From positions 1 to 64,000 of the forward strand of contig NZ_CDBK01000003.1 in NCBI RefSeq assembly GCF_000819785.1: DNA of 64,000 nt. Reading direction: 5' to 3'. This DNA is from Aeromonas caviae. Its GTDB lineage: Bacteria; Pseudomonadota; Gammaproteobacteria; Enterobacterales; Aeromonadaceae. Positions 47,733-57,107 of this stretch are shown piece after piece. The notes under the pieces were generated by a model. It made no database searches and was not told where the DNA came from. It worked only from the letters and a program-made list of their open reading frames with translations. Every line of letters begins with the position of its first letter. Position 1 is the first letter of the stretch. The position numbers and the translations under genes were made by a program.

Positions 47733-50700
47733 TCCCGTCGATTATTCGCTGGTCCATCGGCAACCGCTTTCTGGTGCTGCTATTGACCCTCATGCTCACC
47801 GCCTGGGGGCTCTGGTCGGTCAAACAGACCCCGGTAGACGCCCTGCCGGATCTCTCCGATGTGCAGGTGATCATCAAGACGGCCTATCCGGGCCAGGCAC
47901 CCCAGGTGGTGGAGGATCAGGTGACCTACCCCCTCACCACCGCCATGCTGGCGGTGCCGGGGGCCACCACGGTGCGCGGCTACTCCTTCTTCGGCGACTC
48001 CTTCGTCTATGTGCTGTTTGACGACAGCACCGACCTCTACTGGGCCCGTGCCCGGGTGCTGGAGTATTTGAGCCAGGTTGCCCCCAACCTGCCCGTCTCC
48101 GCCCGTCCCCAGCTCGGCCCCGATGCAACCGGGGTGGGCTGGGTCTATCAGTACGCGCTGGTGGACAGAACCGGCAAACATGATCTCAGCGAACTCACCT
48201 CCCTGCAGAACTGGTTCCTCAAGTACGAGCTGCAGACGGTGGACGGGGTCTCCGAGGTCGCCACCGTGGGCGGCATGGTGCGCCAGTATCAGGTGCGGGT
48301 CGACCCGGACAAGCTGCGCGCCTACGGCATTCCGCTCTCCCTGATCGAGACCGCCATCAAGCAGGGCAATCAGGAAACCGGCGCCTCCGTCATCGAGATG
48401 GCGGAAGCGGAGTACATGGTGCGCTCGAATGGCTATCTGAAAAGCGTCGAGGATCTGAAGCAGATCCCGCTCGGCACCACTGTGCGCGGCGCCCCGCTGC
48501 TGCTGGGTGACGTGGCGGATGTAGTCACCGGCCCCCAGAGCCGGCGCGGTCTGGCCGAGCTCAACGGTGAAGGGGAAGTGGTGGGCGGCATCATCGTCAT
48601 GCGCTATGGCGAGAATGCCCAGCACACCATCGACGGGGTCAAGGCGCGGCTCGCCCAGCTGAAAAGCAGCCTGCCGGAGGGGGTGGAGGTGGTCACCGTC
48701 TACGATCGCTCCGACCTTATCCAGCGCGCCATCGACAACCTCTCCGGCAAGCTGGTGGAGGAGTTCGCGGTGGTGGTGCTGGTCTGCCTCGCCTTCCTGT
48801 TCCACCTGCGCTCGTCGCTGGTGGTGGTCATCTCCTTGCCCATCGCCATCCTGACCGCCTTTATCGTGATGCACCTGCAGGGGATCAACGCCAACATCAT
48901 GTCGCTCGGCGGCATCGCCATCGCCATCGGCGCCATGGTGGATGGCGCCATCGTGATGATCGAGAACGTCCACAAACATATGGAGCGCACCGAGCTTAAC
49001 GAGAAGAACCGCTGGCAAGTGATCGTCGAAGCGAGCATCGAAGTCGGCCCCGCCATCTTCTTCTCCCTGCTGATCATCACCATCAGCTTCCTGCCGGTGT
49101 TCGCGCTGGAGGCTCAGGAGGGGCGAATGTTCCACCCCCTCGCCTATACCAAGACCTACGCCATGGCCGCTGCTGCCGCGCTCGCCATCACGCTCGTTCC
49201 AGTAATGATGGGGTACTTCATCCGTGGCAAGGTGCTGGCGGAGCAGGCCAACCCGCTCAACCGCTGGCTGAGCCAGGGCTATGTGCCACTGCTGAAAGCC
49301 GTACTGGCCCGTCCGAAAACCACCCTGGCCATCGCCGCCGTGGTGACGGTGGCGGGCTTCTGGCCGCTCAAGTACCTGGGCTCCGAGTTCATACCGCCGC
49401 TCGATGAGGGGGACATCATGTACATGCCCACCACAGCGGCCAATATCTCGGTGGGCAAGGCGCGGGAGATTTTGCAGCAGACCGACAAGCTCATCCGCAC
49501 CGTGCCCGAGGTGCAGAACGTGTTCGGCAAGGCGGGGCGCGCCGAATCGGCCACCGATCCCGCCGACCTGGTGATGATGGAGACCAGCATCCAGCTCAAG
49601 CCCCGCGACCAGTGGCGCCCCGGCATGACCCCGGAGAAGCTGAAAGAAGAGCTCGACTCCCTCATCCGCTTCCCCGGCCTCACCAACGCCTGGGTGCCCC
49701 CCATCAAGACCCGTATCGACATGCTGGCCACCGGCATCAAGACCCCGGTCGGCATCAAGATAGCGGGGCCGGATCTCAAGGTGATCCAGCAGCTCGGCCA
49801 GCAGCTGGAGCAGATCATCGGCAAGGTGGAGGGCGCCTCATCGGTCTATGCCGAGCGGGTAGCCGGTGGCCGCTATGTGAAGGTGGACATCGACCGGCTG
49901 AAAGCTGCGCGCTATGGCCTCAATATCGCCGACGTGCAGGCGGTGCTCGCCACCGCGGTGGGCGGCATGGAGGTGGGCCAGACCATCGAGGGGCGCGAGC
50001 GCTACCCCATCAACCTGCGCTACCCCCAGAGCTATCGCGACTCGGTGGCGAGCCTGGAGCTGCTGCCGGTGGTGACCCCGAGCGGCGCACGCATCGCCCT
50101 GGCGGATGTGGCCCGGGTCTATATCAGCGACGAGGCCCCCATGCTGAGGAGCGAGAACGCGCGCCTCAACGGCTGGGTCTACGTGGATATTCGCGGCCGC
50201 GATATCGGCTCTTTTGTGGCAGAGGCCAAGGCCGAGGTGGGCAAGCAGCTGGTGCTGCCGGCGGGCTACGCCCTCACCTGGTCCGGGCAATACGAATACA
50301 TGGAGCGGGCCAAGGCGCGCCTCGCCTACGTGGTGCCGCTCACCATCGCCATTATCGTGCTGCTGCTCTATCTGGCGTTTCGCCGCTTCCAGGAGGTGCT
50401 GCTCATTCTCACCACCTTGCCGCTGGCGGTGGTGGGCGGGATCTGGACCCTCTGGCTGCTCGACTTCAACCTCTCGGTGGCGGTCGGGGTGGGCTTTATC
50501 GCCCTGGCCGGGGTGGCGGTGGAGACCGGGGTGCTGATGCTGGTCTATCTCAACCACGCCTGGGATGACCTCGTGACCTGTGGCAAGCCGGACCAGGCGG
50601 GCCTGCACCGGGCAGTGATCCACGGCGCCGCCCTGCGCCTGCGCCCCAAGATGATGACGGTGGTGACCATCATCGCGGGCCTGTTGCCCATCATGTGGAG

Positions 50701-50851
50701 CCACGGCACCGGCTCCGAGGTGATGCAGCGCATCGCCGCCCCCATGATTGGCGGCATGGTAAGCGCGCTGGTGCTGACCCTGCTGGTACTGCCTGCCGCC
50801 TATTACCTCTGGCGCAGCCGAAGCCTGCCTGCTTATCAACAATCCGAATGA
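47729..50851 (+). CDS. cusA: Cu(I)/Ag(I) efflux RND permease
   Basis: A 1040-residue inner-membrane pump of the CusA/CzcA heavy-metal group (E. coli CusA 1047). The proton-relay helix [16 protein letters not shown] and the second-half counterpart [19 protein letters not shown] are present; large periplasmic loops contain many Met residues. Context with CusB and CusF supports copper/silver rather than zinc/cobalt. No CusC outer-membrane gene is present in this operon, so a channel encoded elsewhere must serve. Confidence 0.92.
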   Translation: MIPSIIRWSIGNRFLVLLLTLMLTAWGLWSVKQTPVDALPDLSDVQVIIKTAYPGQAPQVVEDQVTYPLTTAMLAVPGATTVRGYSFFGDSFVYVLFDDSTDLYWARARVLEYLSQVAPNLPVSARPQLGPDATGVGWVYQYALVDRTGKHDLSELTSLQNWFLKYELQTVDGVSEVATVGGMVRQYQVRVDPDKLRAYGIPLSLIETAIKQGNQETGASVIEMAEAEYMVRSNGYLKSVEDLKQIPLGTTVRGAPLLLGDVADVVTGPQSRRGLAELNGEGEVVGGIIVMRYGENAQHTIDGVKARLAQLKSSLPEGVEVVTVYDRSDLIQRAIDNLSGKLVEEFAVVVLVCLAFLFHLRSSLVVVISLPIAILTAFIVMHLQGINANIMSLGGIAIAIGAMVDGAIVMIENVHKHMERTELNEKNRWQVIVEASIEVGPAIFFSLLIITISFLPVFALEAQEGRMFHPLAYTKTYAMAAAAALAITLVPVMMGYFIRGKVLAEQANPLNRWLSQGYVPLLKAVLARPKTTLAIAAVVTVAGFWPLKYLGSEFIPPLDEGDIMYMPTTAANISVGKAREILQQTDKLIRTVPEVQNVFGKAGRAESATDPADLVMMETSIQLKPRDQWRPGMTPEKLKEELDSLIRFPGLTNAWVPPIKTRIDMLATGIKTPVGIKIAGPDLKVIQQLGQQLEQIIGKVEGASSVYAERVAGGRYVKVDIDRLKAARYGLNIADVQAVLATAVGGMEVGQTIEGRERYPINLRYPQSYRDSVASLELLPVVTPSGARIALADVARVYISDEAPMLRSENARLNGWVYVDIRGRDIGSFVAEAKAEVGKQLVLPAGYALTWSGQYEYMERAKARLAYVVPLTIAIIVLLLYLAFRRFQEVLLILTTLPLAVVGGIWTLWLLDFNLSVAVGVGFIALAGVAVETGVLMLVYLNHAWDDLVTCGKPDQAGLHRAVIHGAALRLRPKMMTVVTIIAGLLPIMWSHGTGSEVMQRIAAPMIGGMVSALVLTLLVLPAAYYLWRSRSLPAYQQSE

Positions 50852-50897
50852 CCCGATTTCCCAACCCTTTTCGACTGAACGATTGAAGGAAAACACC

Positions 50898-51260
50898 ATG
50901 AACTACAAGACGCTGACCCTGACATTGCTGCTGGGCCTTGCCACCCACACCGGCCTGCAGGCCGAGGAGATAATGAACCATCAGGGCCACGACATGGGCC
51001 AGATGAGCCAGATGGAAGGCATGAACGAGATGGGCGAGATGGCGATGACCCAGGGGGTCATCAGCCGCATCGACGCGGCCAACGGCAAGGTCGGCATCAA
51101 GCACGAGGCCATCGCGAACCTCAAGATGCCGGCGATGACCATGGTGTTTCGGGTGGCCGATCCGGCACTGCTCAAGGATCTGAAAGTGGGGGATGCGGTG
51201 CGCTTTCACGCCGAAAACCCGGCCGGCAAGCTCACCGTGACTGCCATCCAGAAACGGTAA
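50898..51260 (+). CDS. cusF: Periplasmic copper chaperone CusF
   Basis: 120 residues: a signal peptide ending near LQA, a Met/His-rich linker (MNHQGHDMGQMSQMEGM), then the CusF OB-fold (GVISRIDAANGKVGIKHEAI; LKMPAMTMVF with the Met ligands). The usual Trp of E. coli CusF is not seen in the MPAMTM motif. It hands Cu(I)/Ag(I) to CusB. Last gene of cusBAF, 47 bases after cusA. Confidence 0.88.
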   Translation: MNYKTLTLTLLLGLATHTGLQAEEIMNHQGHDMGQMSQMEGMNEMGEMAMTQGVISRIDAANGKVGIKHEAIANLKMPAMTMVFRVADPALLKDLKVGDAVRFHAENPAGKLTVTAIQKR

Positions 51261-51275
51261 CCACTGCCTTGAGCC

Positions 51276-51308
51276 ATAAAAACGGCGGGATTATCCCGCC
51301 GTTTTTAT
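51276..51308. terminator. Bidirectional terminator after cusF
   Basis: Fifteen-base-pair stem ATAAAAACGGCGGGA/TCCCGCCGTTTTTAT with loop TTA, serving cusF and the leftward decarboxylase gene. Confidence 0.92.
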
Positions 51309-51333
51309 TTATGACATCACAAGATGCGGCTCT

Positions 51334-53028
51334 TCAGCCACGAATATGCGCGATAAAGGCGTCGATCTGTTCGCGGGTGCAGGCGGGGTTCATGAAGACC
51401 GCCTTCTCCCCGGCGATATAGGAGTACTTGCCGCGCTCGTCGTATTCCGAGTGTGCCACCGCCTCCACCCAGTTGGTGTAGAGCCCTACTTTGCCGCGTC
51501 CCTTGAACAGGCTGCGGTGGTAGTCGGTGTTGCGCTGCAGGCGCGCCTTGTAGGCGGGATCGCTGGAGCGGGCCAGCTCGAAGGCGAACTCGGCCTCGGG
51601 GTCCTGTACCCACTCTGGGTTGTAGATCTTGAAGCCGACACTGGGCCCCTGGTTCTCCTGGGCCACCAGCTTGACGTTGCCGAGCTGGCTTAACCGGAAG
51701 CGGAAGTAGTTGGCGTTTTGCAGGCAGTGGGCCAGCACGGTGCGATACCCCTCCACCCCCAGGTAGTTGAGGGCCGCATAGGCACCGAACAGGCCGCTCG
51801 CCCCACGGGAGCACTCGATGGTGGATTGCAGGTGGGTCTGACCCTGGATGTCCCGCTCGAAGTAGGAGAAGTTCTCCGGATCGTTCTCCATCGCCTTGAG
51901 GTCGTCCTGCTCTTTTATCATCACCAGGCTGGAGGTGTAGGGCACATAGCCCCACTTCTGGAAGTCCACGGTGAAGGAGTCGGCGTATCTGAGCTCGGCG
52001 AAGCGGCTCACGTTGCGCTCGATCCCCGCCAGGGTGGCGGCGTTGATGGCGAGCGGGTTGGCGGCAAAGTCGTAGTCCAGGAAGAAGATCATCGACCAGC
52101 CGATGGCGGCGTCGACGTGGATGTGGGGCCTGACCGCCACCTCGAAGCGCTCGCAGAGGCGATCCCGCAGCTCGACCACGGGTTTGACCCTATCCACCCC
52201 GAAGGTGTCTGTGGTGCCCATGGTGAGCATGATGGTGGGCACCACGTGATGAAGGGCGAAGCAGGCGGTCAGGGTGCGCTCGAGGTGGTCGAGATCGATG
52301 TCGTTGTTCTCGCCCACCTGGATGCGGATGGTCTTGTTCTCGATGTCCACCCCGAGCAGGGAGAGGTTGGTGATGTTGGAGTAGTGGCCGCCCTGGGAGT
52401 TGATGATGCGGTAGTCCTGATAATGACCGAGCCCCTTGTGCTTGGCCTGTGGCAGGCTCTTGCGGATGCCGAGCAGGTAGCCGTAGAGGTTACAAAACGT
52501 CCCCCCCTGGGTGAAGATGCCGGTGGCGCGAGCTGGGTCATAACCCGCCAGCAGCGCTATCTGGCGCACCACTTTCTTCTCCAGCTCCTCGGCCACCCCG
52601 GCGTATTCGGAGTAGACCAGGTTGGGATTGGCCAGAATGCCCATCTGGGCGCCATAGATGGCGGGATCCGCCGACATGGTGATGACGTTCTCGACGCTGG
52701 AGGGGTTCTCCCAGTCTTTTGACAGGGCGCCGGCAAACAGCAGCTCCGCCATGGGCTCCCCCGGCGTGCGCATGGTGGCTGGCACCGGCATGGTTTCGCA
52801 GAGATCCGCGAGGCGGGCGCGACCATCGGGCCAGGCATTGAGCCGCGCATCCGGCGCCAGTCCGCGGGCGCGAAACTCGTTGAGGGTGGCAAAGCCGGGC
52901 TCGCGAAACACCGGCCAGAGGTCGGGGTTGCGTGAGAAAAAGTGGGCTTTGACGGTGGCAAAACGGCGGGCGAATTCGGGGGAAACGGCGTTGACGCCCT
53001 CATCTTTCAGATAGACCAAGTGATTCAT
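51334..53028 (-). CDS. Group II PLP-dependent decarboxylase
   Basis: A 564-residue PLP enzyme of the glutamate/aromatic amino-acid decarboxylase group. HVDAAIGW holds the Asp that contacts the pyridine nitrogen and SFTVDFQKWGY holds the PLP lysine. The substrate cannot be assigned; amino-acid decarboxylases of this size in gammaproteobacteria include putative aspartate and tyrosine/glutamate types. ATG 53028 has no clear ribosome site. Monocistronic. Confidence 0.8.
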   Translation of the reverse strand: MNHLVYLKDEGVNAVSPEFARRFATVKAHFFSRNPDLWPVFREPGFATLNEFRARGLAPDARLNAWPDGRARLADLCETMPVPATMRTPGEPMAELLFAGALSKDWENPSSVENVITMSADPAIYGAQMGILANPNLVYSEYAGVAEELEKKVVRQIALLAGYDPARATGIFTQGGTFCNLYGYLLGIRKSLPQAKHKGLGHYQDYRIINSQGGHYSNITNLSLLGVDIENKTIRIQVGENNDIDLDHLERTLTACFALHHVVPTIMLTMGTTDTFGVDRVKPVVELRDRLCERFEVAVRPHIHVDAAIGWSMIFFLDYDFAANPLAINAATLAGIERNVSRFAELRYADSFTVDFQKWGYVPYTSSLVMIKEQDDLKAMENDPENFSYFERDIQGQTHLQSTIECSRGASGLFGAYAALNYLGVEGYRTVLAHCLQNANYFRFRLSQLGNVKLVAQENQGPSVGFKIYNPEWVQDPEAEFAFELARSSDPAYKARLQRNTDYHRSLFKGRGKVGLYTNWVEAVAHSEYDERGKYSYIAGEKAVFMNPACTREQIDAFIAHIRG

Positions 53029-53129
53029 TTTTATACCATTGATACTGCTGAGGTGCGGTTTTTATACTCCAGTGACACCTCTATCAACAGAGACAATAAC
53101 TAATGGTCTGCCCTACTTTTTGTCATGTT

Positions 53130-53147
53130 GGCGCCCTGATGGGCGCC
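53130..53147 (-). terminator. Possible hairpin downstream of lplA
   Basis: GGCGCCC TGAT GGGCGCC lies 58 bases beyond the lplA stop. There is no T-run, so function is uncertain. Confidence 0.35.
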
Positions 53148-53204
53148 GCGCCCCCTCTCCCCTCTTTTCCCCTGTTCATCTTGTGATCCTGGTCATGGGC
53201 AAGG

Positions 53205-54218
53205 TCAGCGCAGGGCGGTCAGCAGCCATGCCGAAAACCCTTCCAGCTCGGGGTTGGCCGAAAACGTCGCCCGCCACTGACGCAGCAACGCGTCGATGGC
53301 CTCGGGACGATAGGCCACCCCGGGCAGGCGTGCAGCCAGGTCATCCAGGGGCGCAGGGTCCAGGGTGTCACTGAAGATCTGTGCCCGTCCTATCACCCCC
53401 TTCTCCACGTCGAAATGAAGCTCGACCCCGCCCCAGGGGAAACGCTCCTCCAGCAGGTGGCTGAAGGCGGGAGCATGGCCGAAGTTCCACTCCCAGCTGC
53501 GTTGGCGGGCAAAGGTCTCGGCAAAACCGGGCAGGTCGGGCATCCGCTCGGGGGAGATATGCTCGGGCTGCACCACCTCACCGTGATGGGCAAAGAAGGC
53601 GTTGCACAGGGCCTGCACCACCTGCTCATGATCCAGACCAGGCAGCAGCTCGCCAAGGTTCGCCACCCGGCTTCTCACCGAGCTGATGCCCTTGGCCGCC
53701 AGCTTCTTGGGGTCGGGATTGAGATAGTGGGCAAGGCGGCCGAGATCGGCATCCAGCAGCAGGGTACCGTGGTGAAAGCCGCGATCATGGGTCTCCCGGT
53801 AGGCCGAACCCGACACCTTGCGATCCCCGTCCGGGGTCGCCACCAGCAGGTCGTTGCGCCCGGAGGCAAAAGCGCTCACGCCGAGTCTGGCGAGGGCATC
53901 GATGACGATGGTGGTGGAGACGCTCTTGTCATAGCCGGGCTTGCCCGCCATGAAGGTGAAACAGCTGTTGCCAAGGTCGTGGAACACGGCGCCGCCCCCG
54001 CTGCTGCGCCGGGCCAGGGTCACCCCGTCCTCTTCCATGCGGCGGGTGTTGCACTCCTTCCACGGGTTCTGGGCACGGCCAATCACCACCGTATTGTCGT
54101 TGCGCCACAGGAACAGCACCCGCTGGGCCGGGTCCATCTGGCGAAAAATGCACTCCTCCACCGCGAGGTTGAACAGGGGATCGTGGGAGTCGGAGAGCAG
54201 CAGGCGCAAGGAAGACAT
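53205..54218 (-). CDS. lplA: Lipoate-protein ligase A
   Basis: A 337-residue enzyme (E. coli 338) attaching free lipoate to E2 and GcvH domains. Signature [16 protein letters not shown] and the catalytic-lysine region [11 protein letters not shown] are present, along with the C-terminal accessory domain. Start 54218 ([13 protein letters not shown]) matches the family; the long in-frame extension to 54515 is rejected. Confidence 0.92.
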   Translation of the reverse strand: MSSLRLLLSDSHDPLFNLAVEECIFRQMDPAQRVLFLWRNDNTVVIGRAQNPWKECNTRRMEEDGVTLARRSSGGGAVFHDLGNSCFTFMAGKPGYDKSVSTTIVIDALARLGVSAFASGRNDLLVATPDGDRKVSGSAYRETHDRGFHHGTLLLDADLGRLAHYLNPDPKKLAAKGISSVRSRVANLGELLPGLDHEQVVQALCNAFFAHHGEVVQPEHISPERMPDLPGFAETFARQRSWEWNFGHAPAFSHLLEERFPWGGVELHFDVEKGVIGRAQIFSDTLDPAPLDDLAARLPGVAYRPEAIDALLRQWRATFSANPELEGFSAWLLTALR

Positions 54219-54629
54219 GACAGGACCTTCTCGGAAAACAGGAAACGGATGACTACCATACCACCCTGAACGGAGGAAGGCGTCCCCCGACCGCCACAGG
54301 TCGACACCCGATCGGGGAAAGAGCATCAACTTCTGATACGACAGGAGAAGACAAGAGGGAGTCGCCGAAAACATGCAGTTTGTCATTAACAGGCGAGAAG
54401 AGAGGCGGCAGCCACCCCTCTTGGAATGACACCTTATGCCCTTGTCACCGGGCCGGTGACGGGTTGACAAGGTTTCAAAATGAGCCGTGACGCCCATTGA
54501 CGTGATGAATGACACAAAAATGACTTTTACTGCCTCCCGCGCCCCATCTTATTGGGGCCTGCTCCCCTTGCGAATGGCAGGAAATTGTTTGACTCTAGCC
54601 AGAAGAGCACCTCCCGAGAGAACAGCGGT
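54219..54629. other. Intergenic region between lplA and the GGDEF gene
   Basis: About 410 bases with no supported gene; it carries the two divergent promoters. A small hairpin GCCCCA-TCTTAT-TGGGGC lies at 54541-54558 in the leader of the GGDEF gene. Nothing else was recognised. Confidence 0.5.
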
Positions 54630-57074
54630 ATGACGGAGTCCGATGCATCTCGCCAGCCTGTACGCTGGCTTCTGCCCTTCTGGGTGATGATTGCCACCCT
54701 GACCACGGCTCCCCTCAGGGCGGATGAGCGCGTCATCCTGCAACTTCCCTGGCAGCACCAGTTCCAGTTTGCCGGTTACTACGCCGCCATCGCCAAGGGG
54801 TTCTACCAGGAGGTCGGCCTGCAAGTCACCCTGCGGGAGGCGGGGCCGGGCACCGACGTCATCAATGAAGTCACCACGGGTCGCGCCCAGTTCGGCATCC
54901 GCGGCAGCGATCTGCTGTTGGCTCGGGCAGCTGGCCGCCCAGTGGTGGTGCTCGCCGCCATGTTGCAGCACTCCCCCCTGATGCTCATCACCCTGGAGCG
55001 GCCGGATATCCAGACCCCGGGCGATCTGGCCAACAAGCGGCTGATGCTCGAATCCGGCTCCAACGAGCTGCTCACCTACCTGCATCGCTACACCCGCAGC
55101 CGGCAGTGGGATACCCTGCCCTACGAGCGGGGGGTACAGGCACTGCTGAGGGGCCAGGCGGACGCCATCAGCGCCTACAGCACAACCGAGCCCTTCACCC
55201 TGCAGCAACAGGGCATTCCCTACCGGGTGTTCAGTCCCCGCGACATCGGGTACGACTTCTACGGAGACAACCTCTTCACCTCGGAAAATGAGGTCTTCAA
55301 CCAGCAGGAACGGGTCCAGCGCTTCTTGCAGGCCAGCCTCAAGGGGTGGCGCTATGCCATGGATCATCCCGAGGAGATGATCAACCTGATCCTGGAGCAC
55401 TACCCCAGCGGGGCCGGGCGTGAGGCGCTCGCCTTCGAGGCCCGTGAAACCCGGGCCCTGATGCAGCCCGACATCATCGAGCCCGGTTACATGCAGCAGG
55501 ATCGCTGGCAGCAGATCGCCCGCACCTACCAGGAGGCCGGGATGATCAAGGCGGTGCCCAACCTCACCCCCTTCCTCTACAACAGTACCCAGGCGAGCCT
55601 TCGCCAGCAGCGCCAACTGCTCGACAGGAGCGTGGCCATCGCCATGCTGATCTCCTTCTCCCTGCTGGCCCTTCTCGGCGTCTTCCTGCACCTCTATCTG
55701 CGTCTGCGGGAAGAGGCCAGTGACCGACAGCGGCTCACCCGGGAACTGGCCCAGCGCGAGCAGCACTACCGTTTCGTGGCGGAGAACAGCGGCGACGTGA
55801 TCTGGACCATGGACACCGACAGCCTGCGTTTTCGTTACATCAGCCCCGCCATCGCGTCCCTGAGCGGCTATGAGCCCGCCGAACTCTTTGCCCTCTCCCT
55901 GCGCCAGCTGCTCCCCGATGAGTCCTGGAAACAGCTTCGCGACGGCATCACCGCCTCCCTCGAGGCCTGGCAACGGGGGGATCATGGGCAGACCCGGTGC
56001 GTCATCCACTCCCAACTGCGCCACAAGCAGGGTCATCTGGTGGCCATCGAGACGGTCACTACCTTGCATGGCAGCGCCAGCACAAGACCGGACGCCATTT
56101 TGGGGGTGACCCGGGATGTCACCGAACGTTCGGCCCGGGAGGAGATGATGCGCCGCCTCGCCTTCTATGACCCCCTCACCGGCCTGGCCAACCGCCGCCT
56201 GCTGCAACAGCGGCTCAAGGAGACCCTGGAGCAGGCTCCCCAGCAGCCCCTGGCCCTGGTCTTCATCGATCTCGACCACTTCAAACCCATCAATGACACC
56301 TTCGGCCACGAAACCGGCGACCTGCTGCTCAAGCTGGTGGCCGAGCGCATGGGGGAGTGCGTCAGGGAAGAAGATCTGGTGGCACGCCTTGGGGGGGACG
56401 AATTCGTCATCATGCTGCCCGATACGGATGCCTCGGCCCTCGCGGTCGCCGACAAGCTGCACCACTGCCTGCATCACCCCTTCCAGCTTGAGCAGCAGGC
56501 GCTGCGCATCTCCGGCAGCATAGGGGTCGCCCTCTATCCGGATCACGGCGCCGATCCCAAGACCCTGATGCACCACGCCGATCAGGCCATGTATCAGGCC
56601 AAGCACCATGGCCGGGGCAGGGTCTGCCTGTTTTCCACCGGGCAGGATCCCCTCCCCGGCACCCTGCAATGGCAGCCCGCCCACGCATGCGGCCACCCCC
56701 GCATCGATGCGGACCACCGCCAGCTCTACCTGCTGGTCAACCGCTTGCTCGAGCACATGCAGGATCCCGGCATCCATCCCGATGCCTTGCTGGCAGACAT
56801 GGCGCAGATATTCGAGATGGCGCGCCAGCACTTCCTCCTCGAAGAGCAGGTCCTCGCGCAATATGGCTATGAGGAGCTGGCGGCCCATCGCCAGGAGCAC
56901 CAGCATCTGCTGAAAAAAGCCGGTCAGCTGATGGCGGCCGCACAGGCGGGCACCCTTGGCAACGACGCCCTGCTCAACTTCATCATCCAGGAGCTGGTCG
57001 TGGGCCACATGAGCCAGGCGGATCGCCGTTATTTCCCTCTGATGAAAACCTGCGATGCCCGCGAGGCGGTGTGA
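54630..57074 (+). CDS. NMT1-type sensor, PAS, GGDEF and hemerythrin multidomain diguanylate cyclase
   Basis: 814 residues: signal anchor (about 10-30), periplasmic NMT1/THI5-like binding domain (about 33-320), transmembrane helix (335-358), PAS (about 375-500), GGDEF (about 505-668) with intact GGDEF at 588-592 and a feedback I-site REED at 579-582, then a C-terminal bacteriohemerythrin domain (about 689-803) with the His/Asp/Glu pattern (HPRIDADH, HFLLEE, HRQEH, GHMSQAD). It probably makes c-di-GMP in response to a periplasmic ligand and to oxygen or NO at a di-iron site. Start 54630 gives the signal anchor. Confidence 0.87.
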   Translation: MTESDASRQPVRWLLPFWVMIATLTTAPLRADERVILQLPWQHQFQFAGYYAAIAKGFYQEVGLQVTLREAGPGTDVINEVTTGRAQFGIRGSDLLLARAAGRPVVVLAAMLQHSPLMLITLERPDIQTPGDLANKRLMLESGSNELLTYLHRYTRSRQWDTLPYERGVQALLRGQADAISAYSTTEPFTLQQQGIPYRVFSPRDIGYDFYGDNLFTSENEVFNQQERVQRFLQASLKGWRYAMDHPEEMINLILEHYPSGAGREALAFEARETRALMQPDIIEPGYMQQDRWQQIARTYQEAGMIKAVPNLTPFLYNSTQASLRQQRQLLDRSVAIAMLISFSLLALLGVFLHLYLRLREEASDRQRLTRELAQREQHYRFVAENSGDVIWTMDTDSLRFRYISPAIASLSGYEPAELFALSLRQLLPDESWKQLRDGITASLEAWQRGDHGQTRCVIHSQLRHKQGHLVAIETVTTLHGSASTRPDAILGVTRDVTERSAREEMMRRLAFYDPLTGLANRRLLQQRLKETLEQAPQQPLALVFIDLDHFKPINDTFGHETGDLLLKLVAERMGECVREEDLVARLGGDEFVIMLPDTDASALAVADKLHHCLHHPFQLEQQALRISGSIGVALYPDHGADPKTLMHHADQAMYQAKHHGRGRVCLFSTGQDPLPGTLQWQPAHACGHPRIDADHRQLYLLVNRLLEHMQDPGIHPDALLADMAQIFEMARQHFLLEEQVLAQYGYEELAAHRQEHQHLLKKAGQLMAAAQAGTLGNDALLNFIIQELVVGHMSQADRRYFPLMKTCDAREAV

Positions 57075-57083
57075 TGCCAGAAA

Positions 57084-57105
57084 ACAGGGGGCACGTGCCC
57101 CCTGT
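57084..57105. terminator. Bidirectional terminator (perfect palindrome)
   Basis: ACAGGGGGC ACGT GCCCCCTGT is a perfect palindrome between the convergent GGDEF and RND genes, flanked by AAA on the left and GTTTA on the right. Confidence 0.75.
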
Positions 57106-57107
57106 GT

